DNA of 64,000 nucleotides from Bacteroidota bacterium. Lineage in GTDB: Bacteria > Bacteroidota > Ignavibacteria > Kryptoniales > JAKASW01. The position numbers and the translations under genes were made by a program. Numbering within the stretch: position 1 is the stretch's first letter; each line of letters starts with the position of its first letter. The stretch covers positions 1-64,000 of the forward strand of contig JAJYIT010000022.1 of the NCBI GenBank assembly GCA_021789975.1. The letters run 5' to 3'. Shown piece by piece: positions 55,415 through 63,745 of the stretch. The notes below the pieces were generated by a model. It was not told the DNA's origin. It made no database searches and saw nothing but the letters and a program-made list of their open reading frames with translations.

Positions 55415-56812
55415 TTGTCATCTGCGACTACCGAAGAAGTGATCGACTACTCCGTAACTCCGCCGCTCGTAGAAGGCAATCCGTCGCTCGCAAAGATCAA
55501 CGACTCGATTGCCCTTCCAACAGAAAGGTGGCCCTCGAAGAAGTATTTCGCGGCGCTGTCGGTGACGCTCACTATGCTGTTGATTGGTGCGGTGGCGCTC
55601 GGCTACACTTTATACTACGGCATCGGAATGTGGGGGAACAACATTCCTGTCGGGTGGGCGTTTGACATTACAAACTTTGTGTTTTGGATTGGTATCGGTC
55701 ACGCAGGGACTCTCATTTCGGCAATCCTCTTTCTTTTCCGGCAACGCTGGCGCACTGGAATCGCAAGAGCGGCGGAAGCCATGACCATTTTCGCAGTCAT
55801 GTGCGCCGGAATCTTCCCTCTGATTCACCTCGGTAGACCCTGGTACGCTTTATTCATCATCCCCGTCCCGAACCAGCATGGACTCTGGGTCAACTGGAAT
55901 TCGCCTCTCGTGTGGGATGTGTTTGCTGTGTCGACTTATTTCACTGTGTCTCTCATGTTTTGGTACATCGGCCTGATTCCGGATCTTGCAATGATGCGTG
56001 ACAGAACGACGAGCAAAGTTAAGAAGATGATTTACTCAATTTTGAGTCTCGGCTGGAGACACGCGAACAGACAGTGGCAACATTACGAGAAGGTGTATGT
56101 GATTCTGGCAGGTCTCGCTACGCCGCTGGTACTTTCCGTTCACAGCATCGTAAGTTTCGATTTCGCCGTTTCAATTCTTCCTGGCTGGCACACGACGATA
56201 TTCCCACCCTACTTTGTCGCTGGTGCTATTTTCTCAGGCTTCGGGATGGTTCTGACAGTCCTTATCATCATTAGGAAAGTGTTCAATCTCGAATACATCA
56301 TAACCAAGGACCATCTGGACAAGATGGCCAAGGTCACACTTCTAACCAGCATGATGGTCGCTTATGCTTACCTGATGGAACCTTTCATCGCCTGGTATAG
56401 TGGAAGTCCGTTTGACTGGTATACCGTCGTAGCTCGCGCAACCGGACACTATGCGATTGGATTCTGGGTGATGATCGCATGCAACGTATTGATTCCCCAA
56501 CTGCTCTGGTCTAAGAAAGTGCGAAGGAATGTGGCGGTCTTATTCGTTATATCTCTGCTAATCAATGTCGGGATGTGGCTCGAAAGGTACATCATAATCG
56601 TCACTTCTCTTTACAGAGACTTCCTCCCCTCATCATGGCACATCTACACACCGACTATCTTTGATTTTGGGATCCTCATCGGTGTATTTGGTCTATTCTT
56701 CACGCTGGTACTTCTTTTCTCACGCACGCTGCCTGTTGTCTCGATGTCTGAACTCAAGGGAGTCACCGAAGGTGCGCATCCTCACCATAATTTCGGAGCC
56801 GGACATGAGTGA
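55415..56812 (+). CDS. actC: ACIII subunit ActC, NrfD/PsrC-like quinol-oxidising membrane subunit
   Basis: A 465-residue integral membrane protein with about ten helices, of the NrfD/PsrC family. In ACIII this subunit holds the quinol site. The typical sequence VLSVHSIVSFDFAVSILPGWHTTIFPPYFVAGAI is present as separate conserved parts around residues 235-275. The start is a TTG with an AGAGGAG ribosome site ten bases upstream. Its stop overlaps the next gene by 8 bases. Confidence 0.92.
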   Translation: MSSATTEEVIDYSVTPPLVEGNPSLAKINDSIALPTERWPSKKYFAALSVTLTMLLIGAVALGYTLYYGIGMWGNNIPVGWAFDITNFVFWIGIGHAGTLISAILFLFRQRWRTGIARAAEAMTIFAVMCAGIFPLIHLGRPWYALFIIPVPNQHGLWVNWNSPLVWDVFAVSTYFTVSLMFWYIGLIPDLAMMRDRTTSKVKKMIYSILSLGWRHANRQWQHYEKVYVILAGLATPLVLSVHSIVSFDFAVSILPGWHTTIFPPYFVAGAIFSGFGMVLTVLIIIRKVFNLEYIITKDHLDKMAKVTLLTSMMVAYAYLMEPFIAWYSGSPFDWYTVVARATGHYAIGFWVMIACNVLIPQLLWSKKVRRNVAVLFVISLLINVGMWLERYIIIVTSLYRDFLPSSWHIYTPTIFDFGILIGVFGLFFTLVLLFSRTLPVVSMSELKGVTEGAHPHHNFGAGHE

Positions 56813-57953
56813 GAAGCGTCTTTACGGTCTGGCAGCAATCTTCGATACTCCTGAGAAGGTTGTGGCTGCGGCTCGCGCTGTAGCCGGTCGAGGTTTCACG
56901 AAATACGATTCCTACAGTTCTTATCCGATACACGGTCTCGATAGTGCGATGCGGTTGAAGCGCACAAGGATTCCCTTTGTTACGTTGGTCGCCGGACTTA
57001 GCGGAGCCGTCTTGCTTGTCCTGTTCACATGGTGGACCAACTCTGTCGATTTTCCTCTGGCCATAGGAGGCAAGCCCTATTTTGCCTGGCCGGATTATGT
57101 CCCGCTCATGTTCGAAATGACGGTTCTCTTCGGGGCCGTGTCGACTGTGATTGCCCTGTTAGTTGTCTGGCTAAAGTTGCCGCGAAACAGTCATCCGCTC
57201 CATGACACGGAATTCATGAAGAAGGTATCGAAGGATAAATTCGGGATCTGTATTGAATCTGATGATCCAGGGTTTAATGAAACTGAAACAAGGCGATTTC
57301 TCGAGGACCTCGGTGCGGAGAGTGTGGACTCGGTTTACGACGAACCGGTCGATATAAGTCTCAAACAGAAAGTGCTCGATCCGAAATTCATCGCGGCAAT
57401 AGTTGTGGTCGCGGTCGTTTCTTCAGCGACGACATACCTGGCTTTGAACAAAATGCTCCTGATTAGGCCATGGAGCTCTTTGAATGCACAATTCAAGGTC
57501 AATCCTGAATCCCGGAGTAGATTCTATTCCGACGGGATCGGAATGAGGCCGCCGGTAACGGGCACGGTTGCACGAGGACATCTCCCTGATCCGATCACTG
57601 TAAGCGACAATCTTGCGGCGGCAGAAAAGTATCTGGTGAACCCGGTGCTTCCGTCTCCTCATGTCATGGAAGTGGGCCAGAGAGATTTCAATACTTACTG
57701 CAGTCCCTGTCACGGTTATTTCGCTGATGGCAACAGCAGATTGCAGGGACAATTTCCGAGTCCGCCGAGTCTTCACACGGACTCTCTCAGGCTTGCCCCG
57801 GACGGCTTGTATTACAACGTAATCACAAACGGCTTTCAAGGGGTAATGCCTTCTTACGCAAGACAGATACCACGCAAGGAAAGGTGGGCAATTGTCTGGT
57901 ACATCCGCGCACTCCAGAAAGCGCAAAACCCAAATGGTCCGGAAGCAAAATGA
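56805..57953 (+). CDS. ACIII ActD-ActE fusion: DUF3341 domain plus monoheme cytochrome c
   Basis: A 382-residue protein that joins two normally separate subunits. Residues 1-185 are DUF3341/ActD, opening with a GLAAIFDTPEKVVAAA pattern and two membrane helices (about 64-85 and 105-130). A linking membrane helix (about 195-215) follows. Residues 220-382 are ActE: RPPVTGTVARG, then the heme site CSPCH (299-303), and a likely distal ligand Met348 in GVMPSYA. I chose the ATG at 56805, which overlaps the ActC stop. The frame is open across the join with no stop or shift. Confidence 0.88.
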   Translation: MSEKRLYGLAAIFDTPEKVVAAARAVAGRGFTKYDSYSSYPIHGLDSAMRLKRTRIPFVTLVAGLSGAVLLVLFTWWTNSVDFPLAIGGKPYFAWPDYVPLMFEMTVLFGAVSTVIALLVVWLKLPRNSHPLHDTEFMKKVSKDKFGICIESDDPGFNETETRRFLEDLGAESVDSVYDEPVDISLKQKVLDPKFIAAIVVVAVVSSATTYLALNKMLLIRPWSSLNAQFKVNPESRSRFYSDGIGMRPPVTGTVARGHLPDPITVSDNLAAAEKYLVNPVLPSPHVMEVGQRDFNTYCSPCHGYFADGNSRLQGQFPSPPSLHTDSLRLAPDGLYYNVITNGFQGVMPSYARQIPRKERWAIVWYIRALQKAQNPNGPEAK

Positions 57954-59140
57954 GCAGAAGCGAACAAATTGATGCATCGAAATTAAAGGGAGTGCCAACT
58001 TCATACTCAAGCGTGGGGTGGAGTTTGCTTATCATCGGAGTAGTGTTGATGCTGGTTGCGTTTGCAATCAACGTAAAGCATGCATCCTTCTCGCTCATAA
58101 TGACGTTGACTTACGTGGCTACAATCGGTACGGGGGCATTGTTCTGGGTCGGTACGGAATATGTCAGCTCCGCTGTCTGGAGCACGGTGCTTCGCAGGCC
58201 TTTTGAATTCATGGCCGGTGTCATTCCTTTTCTCTTCATACTTGTGTTTCCGCTTCTCTTTAATCTTCATAGCATATTTGCATGGACGCACAAGAGCCTG
58301 TTCGCAACTGACCCCACGATGCTTGTGAGGGCACCCTATCTCAACATTCCTTTCTTCATCATAAGGACCATACTCGTCATTGGAGTTTGGTGCTTGTTCT
58401 ACTTTTTGATTGTCAGGAACTCGAAACTCCAGGACACGACGCGTGACCAGAGATTGACCAAGAGGAACGTGAACCTCTCCGCCGGATTTATGCCGGTATT
58501 TGCAATCACCCTGACTCTGTTCACGGTTGACTGGCTGATGAGTTTAGCGCCCGACTGGACTTCGACCGTGTTTGCCGTTTATGTTTTCGCGGGTGCCGCG
58601 CTCGGAGCGATGGCATTTGGGACCCTGCTAATAGTCAAACTCAACGAAAAGGACCGATTCCCGGTAAAGTTGACGCCTGATCATTACTACAATCTGGGCG
58701 CATTCCTGTTTGCCTTCATCAATTTCTGGGCTTACATAGCATTCAGCCAGTTCATGCTGCAATGGTACGGGAATTTAAAAGAGGAGACTTCATGGTACAT
58801 CCCCAGAATGCATGGAAGCTGGGCCGTTGTCTCAATCGTCCTCGCCCTCGCTGAATTTCTTATCCCGTTTTTTATGCTTGTATCAAGGGCAGCAAAACTT
58901 AATCCGCGCCGACTTGTATTCGTATCAGTGTGGCTCCTCGTTGCGCATGCCATCGACATATACTGGTTGACGATGCCGGAGTACAGTTCAAGCAGAGCGG
59001 TATTCGGTCTCGGCGAGATTGCGTTCCTATTTTTGTCGGCAGGAATTGTCCTGGCAGTCTTTGCCTGGAAGGCGAAGAAGAATAACATGGTGCCGATCGG
59101 AGATCCGAAATTAGAACGTGGACTGGAGTTCCATCTTTAA
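57950..59140 (+). CDS. actF: ACIII subunit ActF, second NrfD-like membrane subunit
   Basis: A 396-residue membrane protein with about ten helices, matching ActF, the second NrfD-type subunit of ACIII. Known family traits visible here include GALFWVGTEYVSSAVWSTVLRRP (helix 2-3 region, given in part) and the late PRMHGSW segment. The ATG at 57950 overlaps the fusion gene's stop by 4 bases (ATGA). An in-frame start at 57884 would lie inside the upstream gene. Confidence 0.9.
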   Translation: MSRSEQIDASKLKGVPTSYSSVGWSLLIIGVVLMLVAFAINVKHASFSLIMTLTYVATIGTGALFWVGTEYVSSAVWSTVLRRPFEFMAGVIPFLFILVFPLLFNLHSIFAWTHKSLFATDPTMLVRAPYLNIPFFIIRTILVIGVWCLFYFLIVRNSKLQDTTRDQRLTKRNVNLSAGFMPVFAITLTLFTVDWLMSLAPDWTSTVFAVYVFAGAALGAMAFGTLLIVKLNEKDRFPVKLTPDHYYNLGAFLFAFINFWAYIAFSQFMLQWYGNLKEETSWYIPRMHGSWAVVSIVLALAEFLIPFFMLVSRAAKLNPRRLVFVSVWLLVAHAIDIYWLTMPEYSSSRAVFGLGEIAFLFLSAGIVLAVFAWKAKKNNMVPIGDPKLERGLEFHL

Positions 59141-59180
59141 AAGGAATCTTAAAGATACATGAGCGAGAAAGAAGAGTCTT

Positions 59181-59300
59181 ATGAAAGCGGTGGAAGACAA
59201 CCGTATGTATAAGGAATCAGAGGACTACATTTTGAGAGAAGCGGATATGCTTGATAGCCGCGGAAGACCGCAATTGAGTAAGGTGGACCATGGAAGATAG
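59181..59300 (+). CDS. Possible 39-residue protein overlapping the next gene
   Basis: A short frame in the gap between actF and the cytochrome c gene, ending 11 bases inside the latter. It is charged, with no membrane helix (ends SKVDHGR), and AAGAG stands before its ATG. A gap of 149 bases within an otherwise overlapping operon invites a small gene, but coding evidence is weak. Confidence 0.3.
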   Translation: MKAVEDNRMYKESEDYILREADMLDSRGRPQLSKVDHGR

Positions 59301-60282
59301 CAACCAGAATCCAAATCAAGAGAAAAAGTCGTTCTTCGTGCGGAACGTCTGGCTTTCGCCGTTGTTCTATGTCTATTTCGTCAGTGTTCTTATCGCGCTC
59401 GGGCTGCTATATGTCGACAGAGAGAACATGGTGAACAGGAATTCTATTAAGCCGGATCTTGCTATAGATTCTACTTTCTTCATGCCAATTGGCAGCACAC
59501 CACCGGCGCCGCCGTCCAGTAATCTTGGGCCTAAGGTGACCATTACTTCACTCCTTACACCCACGAATTCGCAATTGGAGAATGGGGAAAAGATGTTTGG
59601 AGTCGACTGCGCTCCATGTCATGGTATGGACGGTAAAGGGGACGGTCCCGCCGCAGCGACGTTGAACCCCAAACCGAGGGATTACCACTCAACAAAAGGC
59701 TGGGTGAATGGCAGGCTGCTCTCAGACATGTTCAAGACAGTCTCCGAAGGAATACCTGGGAGCGCGATGGTTTCATTCTCATCTGCCCTCTCTTCGAGTG
59801 ACAGACTCGACATCATAGATTACATCAGGGCCAATTTCGGAGACTTCCCGAAAGATACTCCCGCACAGCTTGAGAAGATGGTGAAGACTTACCACCTGGC
59901 CTCACCTGCATCAGGACCGAGCAGTGCCCCGGCAGCGCCTATCCCTGTGGCTCAGGCAATGAAGAGTATTGAACAATCTGCGGTGCCACTGGCAAAAGAG
60001 GAAGAAATTGCCGGGATGCTTATCGAACAAGATACCTCAAGTGCCGGCGCAAAGCTGTTTCGGAGTGTTGTGCTGGATAGACGCCGCGCTCTGACGGTCC
60101 TTTCTTCGTCAGACGACTGGAGCAATGACCTATCCGATTTTGTTACAGTACTAACATCGGACGCAGTTCAGAATGGTTTCGATCCGAAAGTTTCACAATT
60201 GAGTTCTCGAGATTGGCAGACTCTTTATAATTATTTGAAAAACCTTTTTTCAAAGCGAAACATAGCAACTGAAAATGGGTAG
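59290..60282 (+). CDS. Membrane-anchored monoheme cytochrome c
   Basis: A 330-residue protein with one N-terminal membrane helix (about 24-42) and a cytochrome c domain (about 85-185) with heme site CAPCH (107-111) and probable axial Met160. A Pro/Ala-rich linker (about 208-225) leads to a C-terminal helical region of unknown type. It likely carries electrons between ACIII and the oxidase. It has no CuA motif, so it is not oxidase subunit II. Its end overlaps the first SCO gene by 8 bases. Confidence 0.85.
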   Translation: MEDSNQNPNQEKKSFFVRNVWLSPLFYVYFVSVLIALGLLYVDRENMVNRNSIKPDLAIDSTFFMPIGSTPPAPPSSNLGPKVTITSLLTPTNSQLENGEKMFGVDCAPCHGMDGKGDGPAAATLNPKPRDYHSTKGWVNGRLLSDMFKTVSEGIPGSAMVSFSSALSSSDRLDIIDYIRANFGDFPKDTPAQLEKMVKTYHLASPASGPSSAPAAPIPVAQAMKSIEQSAVPLAKEEEIAGMLIEQDTSSAGAKLFRSVVLDRRRALTVLSSSDDWSNDLSDFVTVLTSDAVQNGFDPKVSQLSSRDWQTLYNYLKNLFSKRNIATENG

Positions 60283-61153
60283 GACCTTAAGGATAAATTC
60301 AGTGCAAAAGAGTGCTACTGAAAAGACACTAACGCGCAAAGTGCTTTCGTCGTTGTCGGTGTGTCTTTGCATCATTGCGGTTATGTCGTTGTTTCTTCTT
60401 CAAGGCTTGAAAGCAGAAGAGGCAAATCAAGGTCGCGTGAAAGTTGGAATCGTTGAACGACTCGGGAAGAAGATTCCGATGGATCTGGTTTTCAAAGATT
60501 CGCAAGGTCGCAATATTTCGCTGAGACAGGTGGCCGACGGCAAACCTCTAATTGTCGACATGGCTTATTTTGAATGTCCGGGGATATGCGATGTCGTGAT
60601 TGGTGGGATAAAGACGATTGTCGACAACATGTCATCGAAAGTGCTCGGACGGGACTTCAACATTGCTACGGTTAGTTTCAATCCTGCGGACAAACCCGCC
60701 GATGCGATGAAGAAGAAAGAGCAATTCTGGGGATCGATGTCGATCTCTTCTCATGCGAGCTCATGGAGATTTCTCACCGGCGACAGTACGAACATCCATG
60801 CCTTGACAAACGCGCTCGGCTTCTATTTTATGAGAGACAGGAGAGGGATGTTCATCCACCCGACAGCACTGATAGTTGTCGACAAGAATGGAAAGATCAT
60901 AAGATATATCCAGGGAACGAACTTCGCGCTTGCCGACGTGAAGATGGCCCTCGACGAAGCCGTTGCCGGTACTCCGGAACAGATAATAAGCTCGTCGCCG
61001 AAAATGTGTTTCAGCCATGATCCCGCCGGTTACAAATTAACAGACTCCATCTTACGGTATGGCGGCGTCGGAACGATGGTGTTCGTGGTCGGCTTCCTGT
61101 TCTTTTTGAGGGCGAAGAAGAAGCCGCGAAAGGGCAACGGAGTACCCAGTTGA
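60275..61153 (+). CDS. SCO1/SenC copper chaperone (first of tandem pair)
   Basis: A 292-residue protein of the SCO family, which delivers copper to the CuA centre of oxidase. An N-terminal hydrophobic helix (about 27-46) anchors or exports it. The copper ligands are Cys101 and Cys105 in CPGIC and His195 in FIHPT. A C-terminal membrane helix (about 262-282) follows a conserved MCFSHDPAG stretch holding another Cys-His pair. It overlaps the second SCO gene by four bases (TTGA). Confidence 0.9.
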   Translation: MGRTLRINSVQKSATEKTLTRKVLSSLSVCLCIIAVMSLFLLQGLKAEEANQGRVKVGIVERLGKKIPMDLVFKDSQGRNISLRQVADGKPLIVDMAYFECPGICDVVIGGIKTIVDNMSSKVLGRDFNIATVSFNPADKPADAMKKKEQFWGSMSISSHASSWRFLTGDSTNIHALTNALGFYFMRDRRGMFIHPTALIVVDKNGKIIRYIQGTNFALADVKMALDEAVAGTPEQIISSSPKMCFSHDPAGYKLTDSILRYGGVGTMVFVVGFLFFLRAKKKPRKGNGVPS

Positions 61154-62013
61154 AGTTGAATGACAATAGTTTCAAACAATCTTGCAAGAGCGCACGGCCG
61201 TCGTTCCTCGCGATGGTTCTAATTGCTGCCGGGCTTGTCCTCGGTTTCGTCAACGCCGCGAGCGCCTCACAAATGCAAATGAAAATGAATCCGAAAATAA
61301 CCGGCGCTGCAATCGATGAGAAGCTTGGTGATCAGATACCGATGAACCTGGTTTTCAAAGACGAGAATGGAAGGGCAATTACGCTCAGCCAGGTTGCCGA
61401 CGGAAAGCCGCTTGTAATAGATATGGGATACTTTGAATGTCCAAATCTCTGCGACATAGTACTGGGAAGCGTGGCAAAAGTTCTCGATAATGTTTCGCAA
61501 GTACCCGGCAAGGACTTCAACTTTGCATCGGTCAGCTTCAACACTGCCGATACACCGGAGATCGCGTCGGCGAAGAAAGACGAATTCTGGGGACAGATGA
61601 CGCGTCCGATCCCTGCCACTGCGTGGAGATTTCTTACGGGGGACAGCACGAACATTTACACGCTCACTGATGCTTTAGGATTTTACTTCAAAAGAGAGAA
61701 GGACGGAATGTTCATACATCCTACGGCTCTCATTGTGGTGGATAAAACAGGAAAGATAATCAGATACATCGAAGGGACCAGCTTCGCGCCGGTCGATTTG
61801 AACATGGCAATAATGGAGGCAAAGCAGGGGACGCCGGAACAAATCATAAGTGCGCTTCTTTGCGTATGCTTCAGCCATACCCCGGCAGGGGATCACCTGG
61901 TCTTCAATATCCTGTGGGTTGTCGGAATAAGTACGACGGTGTTCACTGCCGGCTTCATAGTATTCTTAAGATCGACTAAAAAATTCGTTAAGAATCAAAA
62001 GGAGATGAGCTGA
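61150..62013 (+). CDS. SCO1/SenC copper chaperone (second of tandem pair)
   Basis: A 287-residue paralogue of the preceding protein, with a signal peptide or helix (about 18-39), copper ligands Cys97, Cys101 and His190, and the same C-terminal CFSHTPAG motif and membrane helix. The start is a TTG inside the previous stop codon. The two share most of their catalytic-domain sequence (QVADGKP and TGDSTNI in both), so they arose by duplication. It ends in TGATG, sharing one base with the oxidase subunit I start. Confidence 0.9.
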   Translation: MKLNDNSFKQSCKSARPSFLAMVLIAAGLVLGFVNAASASQMQMKMNPKITGAAIDEKLGDQIPMNLVFKDENGRAITLSQVADGKPLVIDMGYFECPNLCDIVLGSVAKVLDNVSQVPGKDFNFASVSFNTADTPEIASAKKDEFWGQMTRPIPATAWRFLTGDSTNIYTLTDALGFYFKREKDGMFIHPTALIVVDKTGKIIRYIEGTSFAPVDLNMAIMEAKQGTPEQIISALLCVCFSHTPAGDHLVFNILWVVGISTTVFTAGFIVFLRSTKKFVKNQKEMS

Positions 62014-63698
62014 TGGCAGAGATTGCAATCGAGCCCGGAGGATTAGGTGCATCTCCGAACGGCGCGTCTCATAATTATTTAGAGAACACGGGTAAGCACA
62101 AAGGAATCCTTGCGTGGATTCTCTCGACTGACCACAAGAGGATCGGTATCTTGTACATGATTTCGATCTTCACATTCTTTGCGGTCGGGGTTTCGCTTGG
62201 CTTCCTCATGCGGCTTGAGATGCTTGTGCCCGGCCCGCAGGGTAAAATATTCGACGCGCAACAATACAATGCACTTTTCACGCTTCACGGCGTGATAATG
62301 ATGTTCATGTTTGTAATTCCCGGAATCCCGGCAACATTGGGAAATTTCTTCCTTCCCATCCAGATCGGTGCGAAGGACGTTGCATTCCCGAGGATCAATC
62401 TGCTGTCATGGTACTTATACGTAACCGGAGCGATAATCGTGCTGTGCTCGCTTTTCTGGCGCGGGCTCCCCGACACCGGTTGGACATTTTATGTACCTTA
62501 CAGCATTCGCACAGCTACGAACGTGACATTGGCAGTGTTCGGCGTTTTCGTTCTCGGCTTTTCATCGATTCTGACCGGTCTGAATTTCCTGACGACGATC
62601 CACAGGATGCGGGCCCCCGGCATGAGCTGGTTCAGGATGCCGCTCTTCGTCTGGGCGCTGTACGCCAACGGATGGATCCAGGTGATAGCTACCCCGGTGC
62701 TTGCGATTACACTTTTGCTCATTGCGATAGAGAGAGTATTTCACGTCGGGATTTTCAATCCTGCACTCGGAGGTGATCCGGTTCTGTACCAGCATTTGTT
62801 TTGGATATACTCACACCCTGCAGTTTATATCATGATACTTCCGCCGATGGGCGTCGTTTCAGAGATCGTCGCGACGTTTTCTCATCGTACCATATTCGGA
62901 TACAAGATGGTCGCGATGTCGAGCCTCGCCATCGCGTTCATCGGCTACCTGGTTTGGGGACATCACATGTTCGTGGCAGGTGAGACGCAGACTGCACAGT
63001 TCGTCTTCTCGCTGCTCACATTCCTGGTTGCCATACCGAGCGGCATAAAAGTGTTCAACTGGGTTGCCACCATGTACAAAGGATCCATCGATCTTCAGCC
63101 GCCGTTCCTTTTCCTGATGGCATTCATAATTCTTTTCTCCATCGGTGGTCTTACTGGATTGATACTCGGTTCGCTGGCGACCGACGTTCACCTCACTGGA
63201 ACATACTTTGTGGTCGGACATTTCCATTACATCATCTTCGGCGGAGGGGTGTTTATATTTTTCGGGGCCCTTCATTATTGGCTTCCGAAGATGTTCGGAA
63301 GGATGTACAACAAGAAGGTGGCGAACTGGGCCCTCGGCATACTCTTCGTCGGCTTCAATATGCTTTACTTCCCGATGCTGCTGCTCGGATATGAGGGAAT
63401 GCCGAGAAGATATTTCACGTACCTTCCGAAATACGAGCTGCTCCAGCATATTTCGATGGTCGGCTCCTGGGTACTTATCACCGGGCTGATAATTATGTTC
63501 TGGAATCTGATCCGCGGCATTTTCAAAGGAGAAAAATGCGGCGCAAATCCGTGGGGCGGTACAACGCTCGAATGGAGCATCCCCTCAATCCCGCCGACCG
63601 AGAATTTCGAGCATGTCCCGGTCGTGACTCACGAACCATACTATCATCCTGAGGCTGAACCCGGATTTGTAGCTGAACCTGTTCCGGTGGCGAAATAG
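62013..63698 (+). CDS. ctaD: Cytochrome c oxidase subunit I (A2-type heme-copper oxidase)
   Basis: The 561-residue catalytic subunit that reduces oxygen and pumps protons. It has twelve or so helices. Heme ligands are His92 (FTLHGV), His403 and His405 (VGHFHY). CuB ligands are His268, His317 and His318, with Tyr272 the expected cross-linked tyrosine. The motif WIYSHPAVY (264-272) lacks the usual glutamate of GHPEVY and instead has Tyr-Ser, the mark of A2-type oxidases such as Thermus caa3. Subunit III follows; subunit II is not upstream. Confidence 0.95.
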   Translation: MAEIAIEPGGLGASPNGASHNYLENTGKHKGILAWILSTDHKRIGILYMISIFTFFAVGVSLGFLMRLEMLVPGPQGKIFDAQQYNALFTLHGVIMMFMFVIPGIPATLGNFFLPIQIGAKDVAFPRINLLSWYLYVTGAIIVLCSLFWRGLPDTGWTFYVPYSIRTATNVTLAVFGVFVLGFSSILTGLNFLTTIHRMRAPGMSWFRMPLFVWALYANGWIQVIATPVLAITLLLIAIERVFHVGIFNPALGGDPVLYQHLFWIYSHPAVYIMILPPMGVVSEIVATFSHRTIFGYKMVAMSSLAIAFIGYLVWGHHMFVAGETQTAQFVFSLLTFLVAIPSGIKVFNWVATMYKGSIDLQPPFLFLMAFIILFSIGGLTGLILGSLATDVHLTGTYFVVGHFHYIIFGGGVFIFFGALHYWLPKMFGRMYNKKVANWALGILFVGFNMLYFPMLLLGYEGMPRRYFTYLPKYELLQHISMVGSWVLITGLIIMFWNLIRGIFKGEKCGANPWGGTTLEWSIPSIPPTENFEHVPVVTHEPYYHPEAEPGFVAEPVPVAK

Positions 63699-63703
63699 AC
63701 CCT

Positions 63704-63735
63704 TGGAAAAATGGAATAGTGGAATCTTGGAATGG
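63704..63735 (+). repeat. Four tandem 8-base TGGAANNN units
   Basis: The units TGGAAAAA, TGGAATAG, TGGAATCT and TGGAATGG follow one another with exact 8-base spacing in the gap between subunit I and subunit III. The last unit merges into the GGAGAAGG ribosome site of the next gene. Confidence 0.65.
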
Positions 63736-63745
63736 AGAAGGCACA

